Origin: Acinetobacter colistiniresistens
GTDB lineage: Bacteria > Pseudomonadota > Gammaproteobacteria > Pseudomonadales > Moraxellaceae
Assembly: GCF_024582815.1 (NCBI RefSeq)
Contig: NZ_CP102099.1
Span: 1,798,001-1,862,000 of the forward strand
Direction: 5' to 3'
DNA length: 64,000 nucleotides
The notes under the pieces: generated by a model
Seen by the model: only the letters and a program-made list of their open reading frames with translations
Databases searched by the model: none
Told to the model about the DNA's origin: nothing
In this document: positions 17,623 through 27,695 of the stretch, one piece after another
Layout of the letters: the number at the start of each line of letters is the position of its first letter
How positions within the stretch are numbered: the stretch's first letter is position 1
Translations under genes and position numbers: made by a program

Positions 17623-17705
17623 CTGCTCAAAATGCAGTTAACCAAAGTACAACACTTAACTTGAAAAGAGTTGTAAACCAAATTGCATAAATGAGAGAAA
17701 ATAGA

Positions 17706-18737
17706 ATGCGCTTAAATCCACGTCACATCGCAATTGCATTAGCTGTATCAGGGGCAACTGTTGTAACGACTGCAAATGCAGCTCGTGAAACGATTCAAAT
17801 TGCTGGTTCATCTACTGTATTACCTTTTGCAAGTATTGTTGCTGAAGAGTTTGGCAATACTTTCCCTCAGTTTAAAGCACCTGTTGTTGGCTCAGGCGGT
17901 ACAGGTGGTGGTTTGAAACAATTCTGTCAAGGTGTGGGCGATAACACCATCGACATCGCAAATGCTTCGCGTAAAATTAAAGATACAGAGCTTGATGCGT
18001 GTAAAAAATCTGGCGTAAACCAAGTACAAGAAATCAAAGTAGGTTACGACGGGATTGTATTCGCTTCAAATGTAAAAAAAGCGGCATATAAACTAAAACC
18101 TGTTCATGTATTCACTGCATTGGCAGCACAATTACCTTCAAATGGTAAATTAGTTCCAAACCCATATACCACTTGGAACCAAATCGACAAATCACTACCA
18201 AATGAACCAATTACTTTGGTTATTCCTGCATCAAACCATGGTACTCGTGAAGTATTCCAAGAAAAAATGATCGATGCGGGTTGTGAATCATTTGATTACT
18301 TTAAAAACCTGGATAAAGAAGAGCAAAAGAAAGCATGCTCTAACTTCCGTAAAGACGGTCGTGTGATTGAAATTTCAGGTGACTATACTGAAACACTTGC
18401 TCGCTTAAAAACTTCTCCAAGTGCGGTGGGCGTGTTTGGTTTAGGTTTCTATGATTCAAACCGTGATAAGTTACGTGTAGCAACAGTGAACGGTGTAACA
18501 CCGTCTGAGAAAACTGTACTGGATGGTAGCTATCTCGTTTCTCGCCCATTATTCTTCTATGTAAAAGGCGAACATTTGAAATCGATCAAGGGCTTATCTC
18601 AATATGCAGAATTCTTCTTGAACAAGAAAATTTCTGGTAAAGGATCTAAGTTAGAAAAAGCGGGCTTGATTCCTTTAAGCGACAAAGAGCGTGCCAAAAT
18701 CCTTGCTGATTTCAAAGCGGGTAAATCAGTTAAGTAA
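17706..18737 (+). CDS. pstS: Phosphate ABC transporter, periplasmic phosphate-binding protein
   Basis: The protein has a signal peptide (MRLNPRHIAIALAVSGATVV...ANA, cleavage before ARE) and then the PstS signature ETIQIAGSSTVLPFASIVAEEF and VVGSGGTGGGLKQFCQG, whose Ser, Thr and Gly residues bind phosphate. ATG 17706 has GAGAGA upstream; ATG 17691 (five codons earlier) lacks a ribosome-binding site and would lengthen the signal peptide. It leads the pstSCAB operon under the Pho box and captures phosphate during starvation. Confidence 0.93.
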   Translation: MRLNPRHIAIALAVSGATVVTTANAARETIQIAGSSTVLPFASIVAEEFGNTFPQFKAPVVGSGGTGGGLKQFCQGVGDNTIDIANASRKIKDTELDACKKSGVNQVQEIKVGYDGIVFASNVKKAAYKLKPVHVFTALAAQLPSNGKLVPNPYTTWNQIDKSLPNEPITLVIPASNHGTREVFQEKMIDAGCESFDYFKNLDKEEQKKACSNFRKDGRVIEISGDYTETLARLKTSPSAVGVFGLGFYDSNRDKLRVATVNGVTPSEKTVLDGSYLVSRPLFFYVKGEHLKSIKGLSQYAEFFLNKKISGKGSKLEKAGLIPLSDKERAKILADFKAGKSVK

Positions 18738-18751
18738 TATTGTTAAAAGGG

Positions 18752-18785
18752 AGGCTGGTGAGACTTAGGTTCATCAGCCTTTTTG
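18752..18785 (+). terminator. Hairpin with T run between pstS and pstC (partial terminator)
   Basis: The stem AGGCTGGTGA / TCATCAGCCT with a 9-nt loop and one G-T pair is followed by TTTTTG. Its position inside an operon fits partial termination, giving more PstS than membrane components. Confidence 0.75.
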
Positions 18786-18836
18786 TCTAGCTAAGTTTTT
18801 TCAAATCATGAAAATTGAGAAAACAGTGGAGATTAC

Positions 18837-20216
18837 ATGAATCTGCTACTTATCGGTGTGTTATTAGCCCTTGTGGCCATTGCATATCAAATCGGGCTGA
18901 GCAAAAGCCGTAACCTAGCAGGTAAGGGAAATAACTCAGCAGCACTACATTCTCGCCCTGGTTATTATGGGACATTGGTTGCTTTGTGGTGTGGTGTTCC
19001 TGCTTTTTTAATTTTGATCATTTGGAACTTGGTAGAACCGAGCGTTTTACAACATATTATTTTCAATAATATCCCAGCTTCTGTAAGTTCGACTCTGGAT
19101 GGTGCAGGGCGCGATGTCTTGACCAGTCGAGTAAAGGCAATTGCATCTGGTTTTGGGGTGACTGACCAGCCTGTAGCTTATGAGATTGTAGCAGCACAAC
19201 AACTGGCAAAATTTCAAACGATTGGTTCTTTTGCAAAGATCGCAGTGGTGATCAGTGCAGCTCTTGCAGGTTTGGTCTGGGCAAAACGTCATGTGAGCCA
19301 GCAATTCCGTGCACGTAATCAAGTTGAAAAAGCCATTAATGTCGGCTTAATCCTGTGTTCTGGTGTTGCGATTTTGACAACGATCGGAATCGTTTTATCA
19401 ATGTTGAATGAAGCTTTGCATTTTTTCCGTTTTGTTAGTCCATTTGATTTCTTTTTCGGGACTGAATGGAATCCAGGTTTCAGTACATCAGGCAATGCAG
19501 AAGGCAGTTATGGCATTTTACCCTTAATTTGGGGCACCTTGATGGTGAGTGGTATAGCCTTACTTGTGGCCGTGCCGATTGGCTTAATGATTGCAATCTA
19601 CTTGGCTGAATATGCATCATCAAGTTTACGTTCTTGGGCTAAACCTGCGATTGAAGTGTTGGCGGGTATTCCAACTATCGTCTATGGTGTATTTGCACTG
19701 ATGATTATTGGTCCATTCTTCAAAATGTTGGGGGAGCATGTTGGATTACATATTAATGCAACCAGTGCACTCACCGCAGGTTTTGTGATGGGGATTATGA
19801 TTATCCCGTTTGTCTCATCACTGTCTGACGACATTATTACGCAAGTTCCTCGTGCGTTACGTGATGGTTCACTGGGCTTAGGGGCAACAAAATCAGAAAC
19901 GATTCGTCAGGTAGTTTTACCTGCCGCATTACCCGGGATTGTTGGCGCATTTTTATTAGCGGCATCCCGTGCAATCGGTGAAACCATGATTGTGGTACTC
20001 GCTGCCGGAAATAGCCCATTACTACACGTTAATCCATTAGAAGCAGTTTCTACGGTTACAGTGACGATTGTGAACCAGTTAACTGGCGATACTGATTTTG
20101 CCAGCCCACAAGCACTGGTGGCATTTGCCCTTGGTCTGACGTTGTTTGTCATCACGTTGGGTTTAAACATTATTGCACTGTACATCGTGCGTAAATATCG
20201 TGAGCAATACGAATGA
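18837..20216 (+). CDS. pstC: Phosphate ABC transporter permease PstC
   Basis: This 459-residue membrane protein carries the binding-protein-dependent permease domain in its C-terminal half (LPLIWGTLMVSGIALLVAVPIGLMIAIYLAEYA, EVLAGIPTIVYGVFALM, and the coupling helix RDGSLGLGATKSETIRQVVLPAALPGIVGAFLLAASRAIGETM). The N-terminal half is an extra region with two or three more helices and a soluble stretch, as in the long PstC forms of Pseudomonas and Acinetobacter. GGAG precedes the ATG. Its stop overlaps the pstA start by 4 nt (ATGA). Confidence 0.93.
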   Translation: MNLLLIGVLLALVAIAYQIGLSKSRNLAGKGNNSAALHSRPGYYGTLVALWCGVPAFLILIIWNLVEPSVLQHIIFNNIPASVSSTLDGAGRDVLTSRVKAIASGFGVTDQPVAYEIVAAQQLAKFQTIGSFAKIAVVISAALAGLVWAKRHVSQQFRARNQVEKAINVGLILCSGVAILTTIGIVLSMLNEALHFFRFVSPFDFFFGTEWNPGFSTSGNAEGSYGILPLIWGTLMVSGIALLVAVPIGLMIAIYLAEYASSSLRSWAKPAIEVLAGIPTIVYGVFALMIIGPFFKMLGEHVGLHINATSALTAGFVMGIMIIPFVSSLSDDIITQVPRALRDGSLGLGATKSETIRQVVLPAALPGIVGAFLLAASRAIGETMIVVLAAGNSPLLHVNPLEAVSTVTVTIVNQLTGDTDFASPQALVAFALGLTLFVITLGLNIIALYIVRKYREQYE

Positions 20217-21607
20217 GTTCATCAAATACAACTTCTCTGGATCCGAATAGCTTAGATCCACAAGTGGCTGCTGAACAACGTGAACAGCGCAAAAGAAAAA
20301 TTCAAAGCTCTTTAGCCAAGCGTCATCGCCGTGAAAAAACATTTCGTTTTGCGGGTTTCTCCGCAGTTGTGATTGGTCTAGCCTTTGTTGCTTTACTCTT
20401 CAGTAGTATTTTAAGTAAAGGTTTACCTGCCTTTTGGCAAAACAGTATTACGGTACCTATCTATTTTGACCCAGCCATTATCAATGCTGGTGCAAAACCA
20501 AAACCAATGCCAGGTGAAACACCTGCACATTTCGAAGAGCGTTTTGTGGCTTGGCAAACTGAGATGGGGATGGTGGACTGGGATGCTTTAATCGTCAATG
20601 GCATGGTTGCGAAAGATAAAACTTTAGAATCTCAGCGCGATTATTTGGGAAGTTTATATACCAGTTCTGAGGCCTATCGTTTACGTGATATGGTATTGAA
20701 AAATCCAGCTTTAGTTGGCAGTAAGCAAGAGATCAAATTCTTGGCTGATGCCAATGTGGATGTTTGGTTAGCAGGCAATATTGATCGTTCATTGCCAGAT
20801 GATCAGCAGCAACTTGAACCTGAGGTACGTCAACTCGCAGATAAATTGAAAGCAGAAGGAATCATCAAGAGTACTTTTAATACCAATTTATTTGTCAGTC
20901 CAGACTCACGAAGTTCGCCAGCAACAAGTGGTTTGGCTGGTGCTTTCATGGGTTCGTTATTCATGATGCTCATTGTTATTGCTATTTCGATTCCAATTGG
21001 TGTTGCGAGTGCAATCTATCTTGAAGAATTTGCACCCAAGAATATGATGACCGATATCATTGAAGTTAACATTAACAACTTGGCTGCGGTTCCTTCCATT
21101 GTATTTGGTTTGTTAGGTGCTGCCATCTTTATTGGCTGGATGCATTTACCGCTATCTGCACCATTGGTGGGGGGGCTGGTGCTTAGCTTAATGACCTTGC
21201 CTACTGTGATTATTACCACACGCGCCTCATTAAAAGCCGTACCGCCATCGATTCGTCAAGCCGCACTTGGTCTTGGGGCATCAAAAGTACAAACCATTTT
21301 CCATCATGTCTTGCCACTAGCATTGCCAGGTATTTTAACTGGGGCAATTATTGGTGTAGCTCAAGCTTTGGGTGAAACAGCACCATTACTGTTAATTGGG
21401 ATGAGTGCATTTGTTGCCAATATCCCTGCCACACCGCTGGATCAAGCAACGGCCTTACCTGTACAAATTTATTTATGGCAAGGTAATGAATTGCGTAACT
21501 TCTTTGAAGGACGTACCGCAGCAGCGATTATTGTATTACTTGCACTCATGATTGGTTTAAACGGCCTTGCTATTTGGCTCCGTAAGAAATTTGAAGTGCG
21601 TTGGTAA
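20213..21607 (+). CDS. pstA: Phosphate ABC transporter permease PstA
   Basis: The 464-residue partner permease has a long N-terminal extension containing one transmembrane segment and a charged periplasmic region (about residues 60-230). The permease core follows, with [13 protein letters not shown] and the coupling helix [30 protein letters not shown]. It overlaps pstC by 4 nt, which indicates translational coupling. Confidence 0.93.
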   Translation: MSSSNTTSLDPNSLDPQVAAEQREQRKRKIQSSLAKRHRREKTFRFAGFSAVVIGLAFVALLFSSILSKGLPAFWQNSITVPIYFDPAIINAGAKPKPMPGETPAHFEERFVAWQTEMGMVDWDALIVNGMVAKDKTLESQRDYLGSLYTSSEAYRLRDMVLKNPALVGSKQEIKFLADANVDVWLAGNIDRSLPDDQQQLEPEVRQLADKLKAEGIIKSTFNTNLFVSPDSRSSPATSGLAGAFMGSLFMMLIVIAISIPIGVASAIYLEEFAPKNMMTDIIEVNINNLAAVPSIVFGLLGAAIFIGWMHLPLSAPLVGGLVLSLMTLPTVIITTRASLKAVPPSIRQAALGLGASKVQTIFHHVLPLALPGILTGAIIGVAQALGETAPLLLIGMSAFVANIPATPLDQATALPVQIYLWQGNELRNFFEGRTAAAIIVLLALMIGLNGLAIWLRKKFEVRW

Positions 21608-21621
21608 TAGAGGAGAGTACA

Positions 21622-22536
21622 ATGAATACGATTGATATTATGAACGCCGTAGAAAAGGATAAATCAGTGAATCCACAGCAAACAGAATTTACTTCACCTG
21701 AAGGGCAAGTTCAGCAATCGAACACGGCATTTGTTTCTCAGTTCGAAACGGCTGCTTCGAATAAAAAGCCAAAAACCAGTGAAGTGAAAATCAGTACCAA
21801 AGATGTTCATGTTTACTATGGTGATTCTGAAGCGATTAAAGGGATTGACCTAGATGTCTACCAAAATGAAGTGATTGCTTTCATTGGTCCATCAGGTTGT
21901 GGCAAATCGACATTCTTGCGTACCTTGAATCGTATGAATGACACTATTGATAGCTGTCGCGTGACGGGTAAGGTCACTTTAGATAATCAAGATATCTATG
22001 ATCCAAACCTTGATGTGGTGTTGCTGCGTGCTCAAGTGGGCATGGTGTTCCAAAAGCCCAACCCATTTCCAAAGTCTATTTTTGACAATGTTGCTTATGG
22101 CCCTAAATTGCATGGCCTAGCACGTGATAAATATGATTTAGAAGAAATCGTGGAAAATAGCTTGCGTAAAGCAGGCTTATGGGATGAGGTTAAAGATCGT
22201 TTAAGCCAGCCAGGTACAGGTTTGTCAGGTGGTCAGCAACAGCGGTTATGTATTGCGCGTACCATTGCCGTGAGCCCGGAAGTGATCTTGATGGATGAAC
22301 CATGTTCGGCACTTGATCCAATTGCAACAGCAAAAATTGAAGAGTTGATTTCTGAGTTGTCAGAACAATTTACGATTGCAATTGTAACGCACTCAATGCA
22401 ACAAGCGGCGCGTGTCTCTGACCGTACTGCTTATTTCCATTTGGGTGACTTGATTGAAGTGAACTCGACTGAAAAAGTATTTACTCAACCAGATCATCAG
22501 TTAACCGAAGCTTATATTACAGGGCGTTTTGGTTAA
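21622..22536 (+). CDS. pstB: Phosphate ABC transporter ATP-binding protein PstB
   Basis: The 304-residue ATPase has Walker A (GPSGCGKST), the ABC signature (LSGGQQQRL), Walker B (VILMDEP) and the switch His (VTHSMQQ). Its first 60 residues are an unusually long hydrophilic lead before [22 protein letters not shown] 21622 follows AGAGGAGA; an in-frame TTG at 21601 overlaps pstA and is rejected. No phoU gene follows in this window. Confidence 0.93.
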   Translation: MNTIDIMNAVEKDKSVNPQQTEFTSPEGQVQQSNTAFVSQFETAASNKKPKTSEVKISTKDVHVYYGDSEAIKGIDLDVYQNEVIAFIGPSGCGKSTFLRTLNRMNDTIDSCRVTGKVTLDNQDIYDPNLDVVLLRAQVGMVFQKPNPFPKSIFDNVAYGPKLHGLARDKYDLEEIVENSLRKAGLWDEVKDRLSQPGTGLSGGQQQRLCIARTIAVSPEVILMDEPCSALDPIATAKIEELISELSEQFTIAIVTHSMQQAARVSDRTAYFHLGDLIEVNSTEKVFTQPDHQLTEAYITGRFG

Positions 22537-22553
22537 TCTGGATCAGATCAATC

Positions 22554-22576
22554 AAAGGGCCTGCGGGCCCTTTTTT
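22554..22576 (+). terminator. Terminator after pstB
   Basis: AAAGGGCC / GGCCCTTT with loop TGCG and six Ts. Confidence 0.9.
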
Positions 22577-22681
22577 GTTATAGCGATGAAAATGAGTCTA
22601 TTTTGCAAAATCGCTATTGAATTTTTATTGAGCAGGCCACATCTTAGGTAAATAATGCCGAACTTATAGAGCACATACTTT

Positions 22682-23644
22682 ATGTTATTCCATTTACCTA
22701 AATTTCCTGCTGAAATACGTATTAGTCATTTAAATGCGCGTGTGAATGAACAAAGAAAAAAAATTGCGCAAACTACAGCATCTCGTCTGGAGTTATTACA
22801 GCTGGTTCAACAATTAGCGAAAGAAGCGAAAGTTCGTAAAAAGAATGATCAAAAAATTTATGTCCTCGATTTTAAGGGCGATGTACAGGCTTCCGCTGTT
22901 GATACCATTCGTGAAGAAATTACTTTGATTTTGGCAACTGCGAAAGCAGGGCATGACCGTGTTGTGGTTCGTCTGGAAAGCCCAGGCGGTATGGTGCATG
23001 GCTATGGTCTGGCTGCAGCTCAGTTGGTGCGCTTACGTGACGCAGGGTTCCATGTCACGATTTGTGTAGATAAAGTGGCGGCAAGTGGCGGTTATATGAT
23101 GGCATGTATCGCCAATGAAATCATTTCTGCGCCTTTCGCAGTTGTTGGGTCGATTGGTGTGGTTGCACAAGTACCAAACTTCAATCGTTTGCTCAAGCAG
23201 CATAATGTCGATTTTGAACTTTACACGGCTGGTGAGTATAAACGTACTGTGACCATGTTCGGTGAAAATACCCCAGAAGGTAAAGCGAAGTTTGAAGAAG
23301 AGTTACAGCAGACACATTCACTATTTAAACACTTCGTTGAAAAATATCGTCCGCAGTTGGACGTTGCAAAAGTGGCAACGGGTGAACACTGGTATGGTGA
23401 GGATGCACGTGAGTTGAATTTGGTGGACAAACTGCAAACCTCTGATGAGTATTTATTAAGCTTGCTTGGCAAGCATGATATTTATGTAATTAATACGCGT
23501 AAACGTCCAACTTTGGGTGAAAAACTAGGTTTACAGGCGGCTCAAATGGCTGAGAACTTGATTCCTGCTGTCATGGGTAAAATTACAGATAGCTTAGCTA
23601 AAGCCAACAGTACACTGGTACAAATGCGTGATCCAAAATTCTAA
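22682..23644 (+). CDS. sohB: SohB-like serine peptidase (S49 family)
   Basis: The 320-residue protein has the S49 signal-peptide-peptidase/SohB core: FKGDVQASAVDTIREEI, RLESPGGMVHGYGLAAAQL, the nucleophile Ser135 in KVAASGGYMMACIANE, and the general base Lys187 in YTAGEYKRTVTMFGENTPEG. It probably cleaves membrane-associated or periplasmic substrates. E. coli SohB begins with a transmembrane helix; here the N-terminus is charged and helical (residues 10-55) with no such segment. Either the enzyme is soluble or a start lies upstream, but no open ATG in a hydrophobic context was seen there. A strong terminator follows. Confidence 0.85.
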   Translation: MLFHLPKFPAEIRISHLNARVNEQRKKIAQTTASRLELLQLVQQLAKEAKVRKKNDQKIYVLDFKGDVQASAVDTIREEITLILATAKAGHDRVVVRLESPGGMVHGYGLAAAQLVRLRDAGFHVTICVDKVAASGGYMMACIANEIISAPFAVVGSIGVVAQVPNFNRLLKQHNVDFELYTAGEYKRTVTMFGENTPEGKAKFEEELQQTHSLFKHFVEKYRPQLDVAKVATGEHWYGEDARELNLVDKLQTSDEYLLSLLGKHDIYVINTRKRPTLGEKLGLQAAQMAENLIPAVMGKITDSLAKANSTLVQMRDPKF

Positions 23645-23656
23645 TTCGAATTTGCT

Positions 23657-23687
23657 AAAAAACCAGTCCTATCGGGCTGGTTTTTTT
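23657..23687 (+). terminator. Terminator after sohB
   Basis: AAAAAACCAGTCC / GGGCTGGTTTTTT with a TATC loop, then more Ts. Confidence 0.9.
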
Positions 23688-23884
23688 ATTTAGTCAGAAT
23701 CAATTTCTGTATATTTTATGCTTGGGATTTGAATGTTTGGTGAATTAAACAAACATGACAAAACTTTTGATCGAAGAGATTGTGGCAATTCAGATCATTT
23801 GATATTTTAACTGCAAGATGAATTACTTAATTATTCATTAATCTAAAAAGTACTTAAAAATATAATTGATAAGTGAGCATAATA

Positions 23885-26017
23885 ATGACAAGAGTCGTTG
23901 TTTTTTCAAAGAAAAACTCGAATGTTTTACAGGATGCGCAATTGCAAAAAGTGCTATTAGACCAGCCCTCAATTGTGCAAATTGGTGTAAATCAGGGTGA
24001 TATTAAATCAATTGTCAAACAGGGTAATGATCTTGTTATTACGCTAAAAAGTGGTGAGAAAATCATCGTCAGTGATTTTTATAACGAAGCCAATCTCACA
24101 GAGCACAGTTTGGCCCTTTCTAAAGGTGATGGGACTTATGCTGTTGCGGAGTTCGATGATTCAGGAAAGTTTGTGCGTTATTCAACGATGACACAAGCGA
24201 CTCAGCTTCAACATACAGCGATGACGACACAAGCTGCATCTGCTTCGGCTGCTGCTGATGAATCGGGGATTAGTAAATCACAGTTGCTCAAAGTTGGTCT
24301 GGCAGCCTTAGCCGCTGAAGGTGTGTATCTATGGGCTGTAAAAGATGATGATGCAGGCAAGAACAAAAGTACGCAACCAATTGACATTACACCACCAGTT
24401 ACCCCAACTGCAAACTTAGGTGCAGATACTCAAACGATTACAGGTAAAACAGAAGCCCAAGCAAAAATTGTAATTAGAGACGCTGTAGGTAAAGTAATTG
24501 CAACTGGCCAAGCCGATGCAGAAGGAAACTATAGTGTCAAATTGGATCAGCCTTTGGTCAATGGTGGAAAGGTGAGTGTGACTGCTGTCGATAATGCAGG
24601 CAATGTCTCGAAAGCAACTGTGGTAACAGGCAATAAAGATACCATTGCACCCGACGCACCAACAGCACAACTCAATGCAGACGGTACCATTGTCACAGGT
24701 AAGGCAGAAGCAAATGCCAAAGTATCCATTTATGATGCTGACGGTAAACTCCTTGGCTCTGTCACCGCAAATAAAGAAGGTTTATATTCAATCAATGTGT
24801 CACCAGCATTAACAAGTGAAAAAGGCGGAACCGTTATTGCTGAAGATGCTGCCGGAAACAAGTCCAAACCTTCTCAGGTCTTTGCTGGAAAAGATACTGT
24901 AGCACCAGACCAACCGCTAGTTGAGGTTAATAAAGAAGGGAACTCTATTCAGGGGCGGACAGAAGCCAATGGCAAAATACAAATTAAAAATGCAGATGGA
25001 CAAATTATCGGTAGTGGAACGGCAGATGCCCAAGGCAAATTTCAGATTACACTTTCACCTGCCTTAACGACGGATCAAAAAGCGTCTCTTGTTGTAGAGG
25101 ATGCTGCGGGCAATCAGTCTAAGCCACTTGAAATAACAGCCGGAAAAGATACCATTGCCCCTGATAAAGCTGTTGCTGAAATCAATGCGGCTGGGGATAC
25201 TGTGACTGGAACGGCAGAAGCAAACAGTAAGATTGAAATTAGAAGTGCTGATGGTAAAACATTGTATGGTTCAGGTACGGTGGGAGCAGACGGAAAGTTT
25301 ACGATTACGTTATCATCGGCGCTAACCGATAAAAATATCGGTAAAATTTACATCATAGACGCTGCCGGCAATCGTTCTGATGCGACTGATGTTATTGGAA
25401 CAAAAGACACGATTGCACCGAATAAACCCATACTACAAACGGTGACAGATGACGTTGGCCCAGTAAAAGGCCCGATTGTTGCTGGTGGTGATACCGATGA
25501 TACAAAGCCAACCTTATCAGGCATAGGTGAAGCAAAGGCGCTACTGACGGTCTATGATAATGGTCAGCCAATTGGAACTGTAACGGTTGGAGATAATGGC
25601 AAATGGAGCTTTAATGTTAATCAGGATTTAAGTTTAGGGACACATAAAATTACTTTAACATTGACTGATGCTGCGGGAAATATAAGTGAAGTCAGTGATG
25701 CATTTAGTTTTAATGTGGTGGCACCCGTTGCTAAAGCATCTTTGGCAGATACGGTTGATCTGAATTCGCTTCACGGTAATCTGCCAGAGACTGCAGTGAT
25801 GAATACTGAAAAAGCGAATTTGAATGAGTTATTACCTTCTTCAGTTCAAACATCAAATCAGTTGGATAGCGTTTTGGATCAACTGCTTAGCAACCACAAT
25901 GTGACGCCTGTAACAACAAATACAAGTAATTCTGCTTTGGTTCATTCTGATTATGCACAAACCGTCAAGGTGGATCCGCTGGATCAACTGGCCGTGCTGC
26001 AACATTCCATTATTTAA
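23885..26017 (+). CDS. Bap-like protein with BapA-type prefix and Ig-like repeats (BLP2-like)
   Basis: The protein is about 710 residues. It begins with a BapA-prefix-type domain (MTRVVVFSKKNSNVLQDA...GDIKSIVKQGNDLVITLKSGEKIIVSDF), then a hydrophobic segment near residues 135-150 (LLKVGLAALAAEGVYLWAV). At least four bacterial Ig-like repeats follow, marked by KDTIAPD/KDTVAPD at 24638, 24893, 25148 and 25406, a period of 85-86 residues. A last, slightly different Ig-like domain (PTLSGIGEAKALLTVYDNGQPIGTV) precedes a 90-residue unique tail. There is no classical signal peptide, in line with type I export of Bap-family proteins. Size and layout match the short Bap-like protein BLP2 described in Acinetobacter. 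The GTG at 23873 is also in frame, but ATG 23885 is preferred. No secretion genes lie nearby. Confidence 0.8.
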   Translation: MTRVVVFSKKNSNVLQDAQLQKVLLDQPSIVQIGVNQGDIKSIVKQGNDLVITLKSGEKIIVSDFYNEANLTEHSLALSKGDGTYAVAEFDDSGKFVRYSTMTQATQLQHTAMTTQAASASAAADESGISKSQLLKVGLAALAAEGVYLWAVKDDDAGKNKSTQPIDITPPVTPTANLGADTQTITGKTEAQAKIVIRDAVGKVIATGQADAEGNYSVKLDQPLVNGGKVSVTAVDNAGNVSKATVVTGNKDTIAPDAPTAQLNADGTIVTGKAEANAKVSIYDADGKLLGSVTANKEGLYSINVSPALTSEKGGTVIAEDAAGNKSKPSQVFAGKDTVAPDQPLVEVNKEGNSIQGRTEANGKIQIKNADGQIIGSGTADAQGKFQITLSPALTTDQKASLVVEDAAGNQSKPLEITAGKDTIAPDKAVAEINAAGDTVTGTAEANSKIEIRSADGKTLYGSGTVGADGKFTITLSSALTDKNIGKIYIIDAAGNRSDATDVIGTKDTIAPNKPILQTVTDDVGPVKGPIVAGGDTDDTKPTLSGIGEAKALLTVYDNGQPIGTVTVGDNGKWSFNVNQDLSLGTHKITLTLTDAAGNISEVSDAFSFNVVAPVAKASLADTVDLNSLHGNLPETAVMNTEKANLNELLPSSVQTSNQLDSVLDQLLSNHNVTPVTTNTSNSALVHSDYAQTVKVDPLDQLAVLQHSII

Positions 26018-26031
26018 CAGATGTCCTATAG

Positions 26032-26057
26032 AAACGCTTATTTTTGAATAAGCGTTT
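26032..26057. terminator. Bidirectional terminator
   Basis: AAACGCTTATT / AATAAGCGTTT with loop TTTG separates the Bap-like gene from the convergent DUF2238 gene. It overlaps the last codons of the latter. Confidence 0.8.
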
Positions 26058-26676
26058 TATCTTTGAGTAGCTGGATGCTACCCATCAAGATTGCCCCGAT
26101 GGTTGCAAGCAACATATCTTTATGTGCATCCCAAATATCGCCTTGTTGACCATTATAATTTTCAGCATCTTCAGGGGACAAACTGATTGCTATCCACCAT
26201 TCGATCAATTCATAAAACATGCTGGATGCCATGACAAATTGAATAACAAGTAAAAATAGGGTCAATGATTTGGCTGAAGGTAACCAGACTTGAAAGCCAC
26301 GGTAAAAGAAAGGGTAGAGCAGAAGTCCATACGCAAAATGAACCAGCCGATCATACATGTTGCGTGACCAACCCATACTTTTATTCAAGTCAAAATCAAA
26401 AATCTGTCCAATCCAGTCATTATACGGGACATAAGAATATAAGTAGTGCGCGCCCAAAATATGGATCAGAAGAAAGCCGAGGTAGAGACAAAAACAATAA
26501 AAGCTGAGACCAATCTTTTTCATCGCGATGATGAGTATGATCAGCATCAAAACGGTACCGGCTTGATGGAGTAAATAGGCTTCAAACTCAAGAGGCTGAA
26601 TACTTGCAATCGCAACCGCCAGAAGTACAGTTACAAGTGCAAGATAATGTTTTAACCCCAGTTGTTTTTCGATCAT
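26038..26676 (-). CDS. DUF2238 (YjdF-like) integral membrane protein
   Basis: The 212-residue protein has about six transmembrane helices and the DUF2238 signatures YVPYNDWIGQIFDF, RNMYDRLVHFAYGLLLYPF, SSMFYELIEWW and GDIWDAHKDMLLATIGAI, which place conserved Asp, His and Glu residues in the membrane region. The function is not established. ATG 26676 has AGGA 8 nt upstream; a frame extension to 26703 starts with GTG and lacks support. It lies 41 bp behind a small lipoprotein gene on the same strand and may be cotranscribed with it. Confidence 0.8.
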   Translation of the reverse strand: MIEKQLGLKHYLALVTVLLAVAIASIQPLEFEAYLLHQAGTVLMLIILIIAMKKIGLSFYCFCLYLGFLLIHILGAHYLYSYVPYNDWIGQIFDFDLNKSMGWSRNMYDRLVHFAYGLLLYPFFYRGFQVWLPSAKSLTLFLLVIQFVMASSMFYELIEWWIAISLSPEDAENYNGQQGDIWDAHKDMLLATIGAILMGSIQLLKDKTLIQK

Positions 26677-26717
26677 GCTGTATCCTAAGTTACAGTCAGG
26701 CAAATTATTTATAGTGC

Positions 26718-27068
26718 TTACTCTGTTGCCATTACAGTGACGTTTTCCTTATTTGTAGAGACGCCACCGAGTGCCTGACATGCTTGTTTATAAAGTTGAT
26801 ATTTTTGTTTTACAACCTCATCGAGTGGAATGTCAAAAAGATCTTCACCATTTTTATATTGTTCGATATAAGACGCCGCTTTTTCCTTGTTGACAGCCAA
26901 TGATTGCTGATAAAAATTTGAGATAGATGAGTTTGCTAACTCACTAGATTCAATATTATTACATTGAAAACTCTGTAGGACTTTTTCTGCACGTTTTACC
27001 TCGTTTGATTTTCCAAACAGACAACCGGTTAAGCCCACAGTGACAATGAGCAAGTACAAAAGTTTCAT
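26718..27068 (-). CDS. Small predicted lipoprotein
   Basis: The 116-residue protein has a lipoprotein signal peptide with lipobox LTGC (MKLLYLLIVTVGLTGC). The mature part is mostly helical and charged, with paired cysteines (QCNNIE and KQACQAL) that could form a disulphide. I do not recognise a family. It is upstream of the DUF2238 gene on the same strand with a 41-bp gap. Confidence 0.7.
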   Translation of the reverse strand: MKLLYLLIVTVGLTGCLFGKSNEVKRAEKVLQSFQCNNIESSELANSSISNFYQQSLAVNKEKAASYIEQYKNGEDLFDIPLDEVVKQKYQLYKQACQALGGVSTNKENVTVMATE

Positions 27069-27290
27069 GATCGATCAAGTGAAATTTTAAAGGGGCTATT
27101 ATTGTATATATGATGAATTTTATAAATTAATTATTTATGTCTGACACGATAAAATTTTGATGCTCAGTCATTTGATCTAAGCAAAATTTCAATCGGTTCA
27201 AGATGTAAAGATAAAAAATAGATTTAATTGATTGATACAAAATAATTTTTAGCGTTATGCTAGATAAGCGCCGTTAGCAATATCTGGATT

Positions 27291-27695
27291 ATGCAACTGA
27301 AGTACATTTTTTTATTTGCTCTATTGAGCAGCCTCACGACTTGGTCTTATGCAGATGGCTACAATTTTTTTGCAGAGGATCATGATGATACCGAAGAAAT
27401 GTTTGATTCAGCTTATCCTCAGATGAAAACAGAATATTCCGTTTTGCATAACCAGTTTTTTCAAAATGAACGTTGGCGAGTCTATAACTATACTGCGTAT
27501 CAAACCAATCATTTTAACCATAAGATGTTGACGGGTGATACCAGCAGTCTTTCTCTGGATGATTTCTCGATTTCAGTGGGCTATGGAATGATGTATCAAC
27601 TGAATCAGACCAACCGGATAGGCTATGAATATTTGTCCAGTTTTCCTTTTGATCGTGGACAACTGATCCGGTTTTTCTGGTTACGGATTTTTTAA
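27291..27695 (+). CDS. Exported hypothetical protein
   Basis: The 134-residue protein has a clear signal peptide (MQLKYIFLFALLSSLTTWSYA). The mature part has an acidic start (FFAEDHDDTEEMFD) and alternating aromatic/polar strands ending FFWLRIF. A C-terminal aromatic residue after beta-like strands recalls outer-membrane proteins, but it is too short for a complete barrel. The family is not recognised. Its end overlaps that of rsmD on the other strand by 4 nt. Confidence 0.6.
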   Translation: MQLKYIFLFALLSSLTTWSYADGYNFFAEDHDDTEEMFDSAYPQMKTEYSVLHNQFFQNERWRVYNYTAYQTNHFNHKMLTGDTSSLSLDDFSISVGYGMMYQLNQTNRIGYEYLSSFPFDRGQLIRFFWLRIF

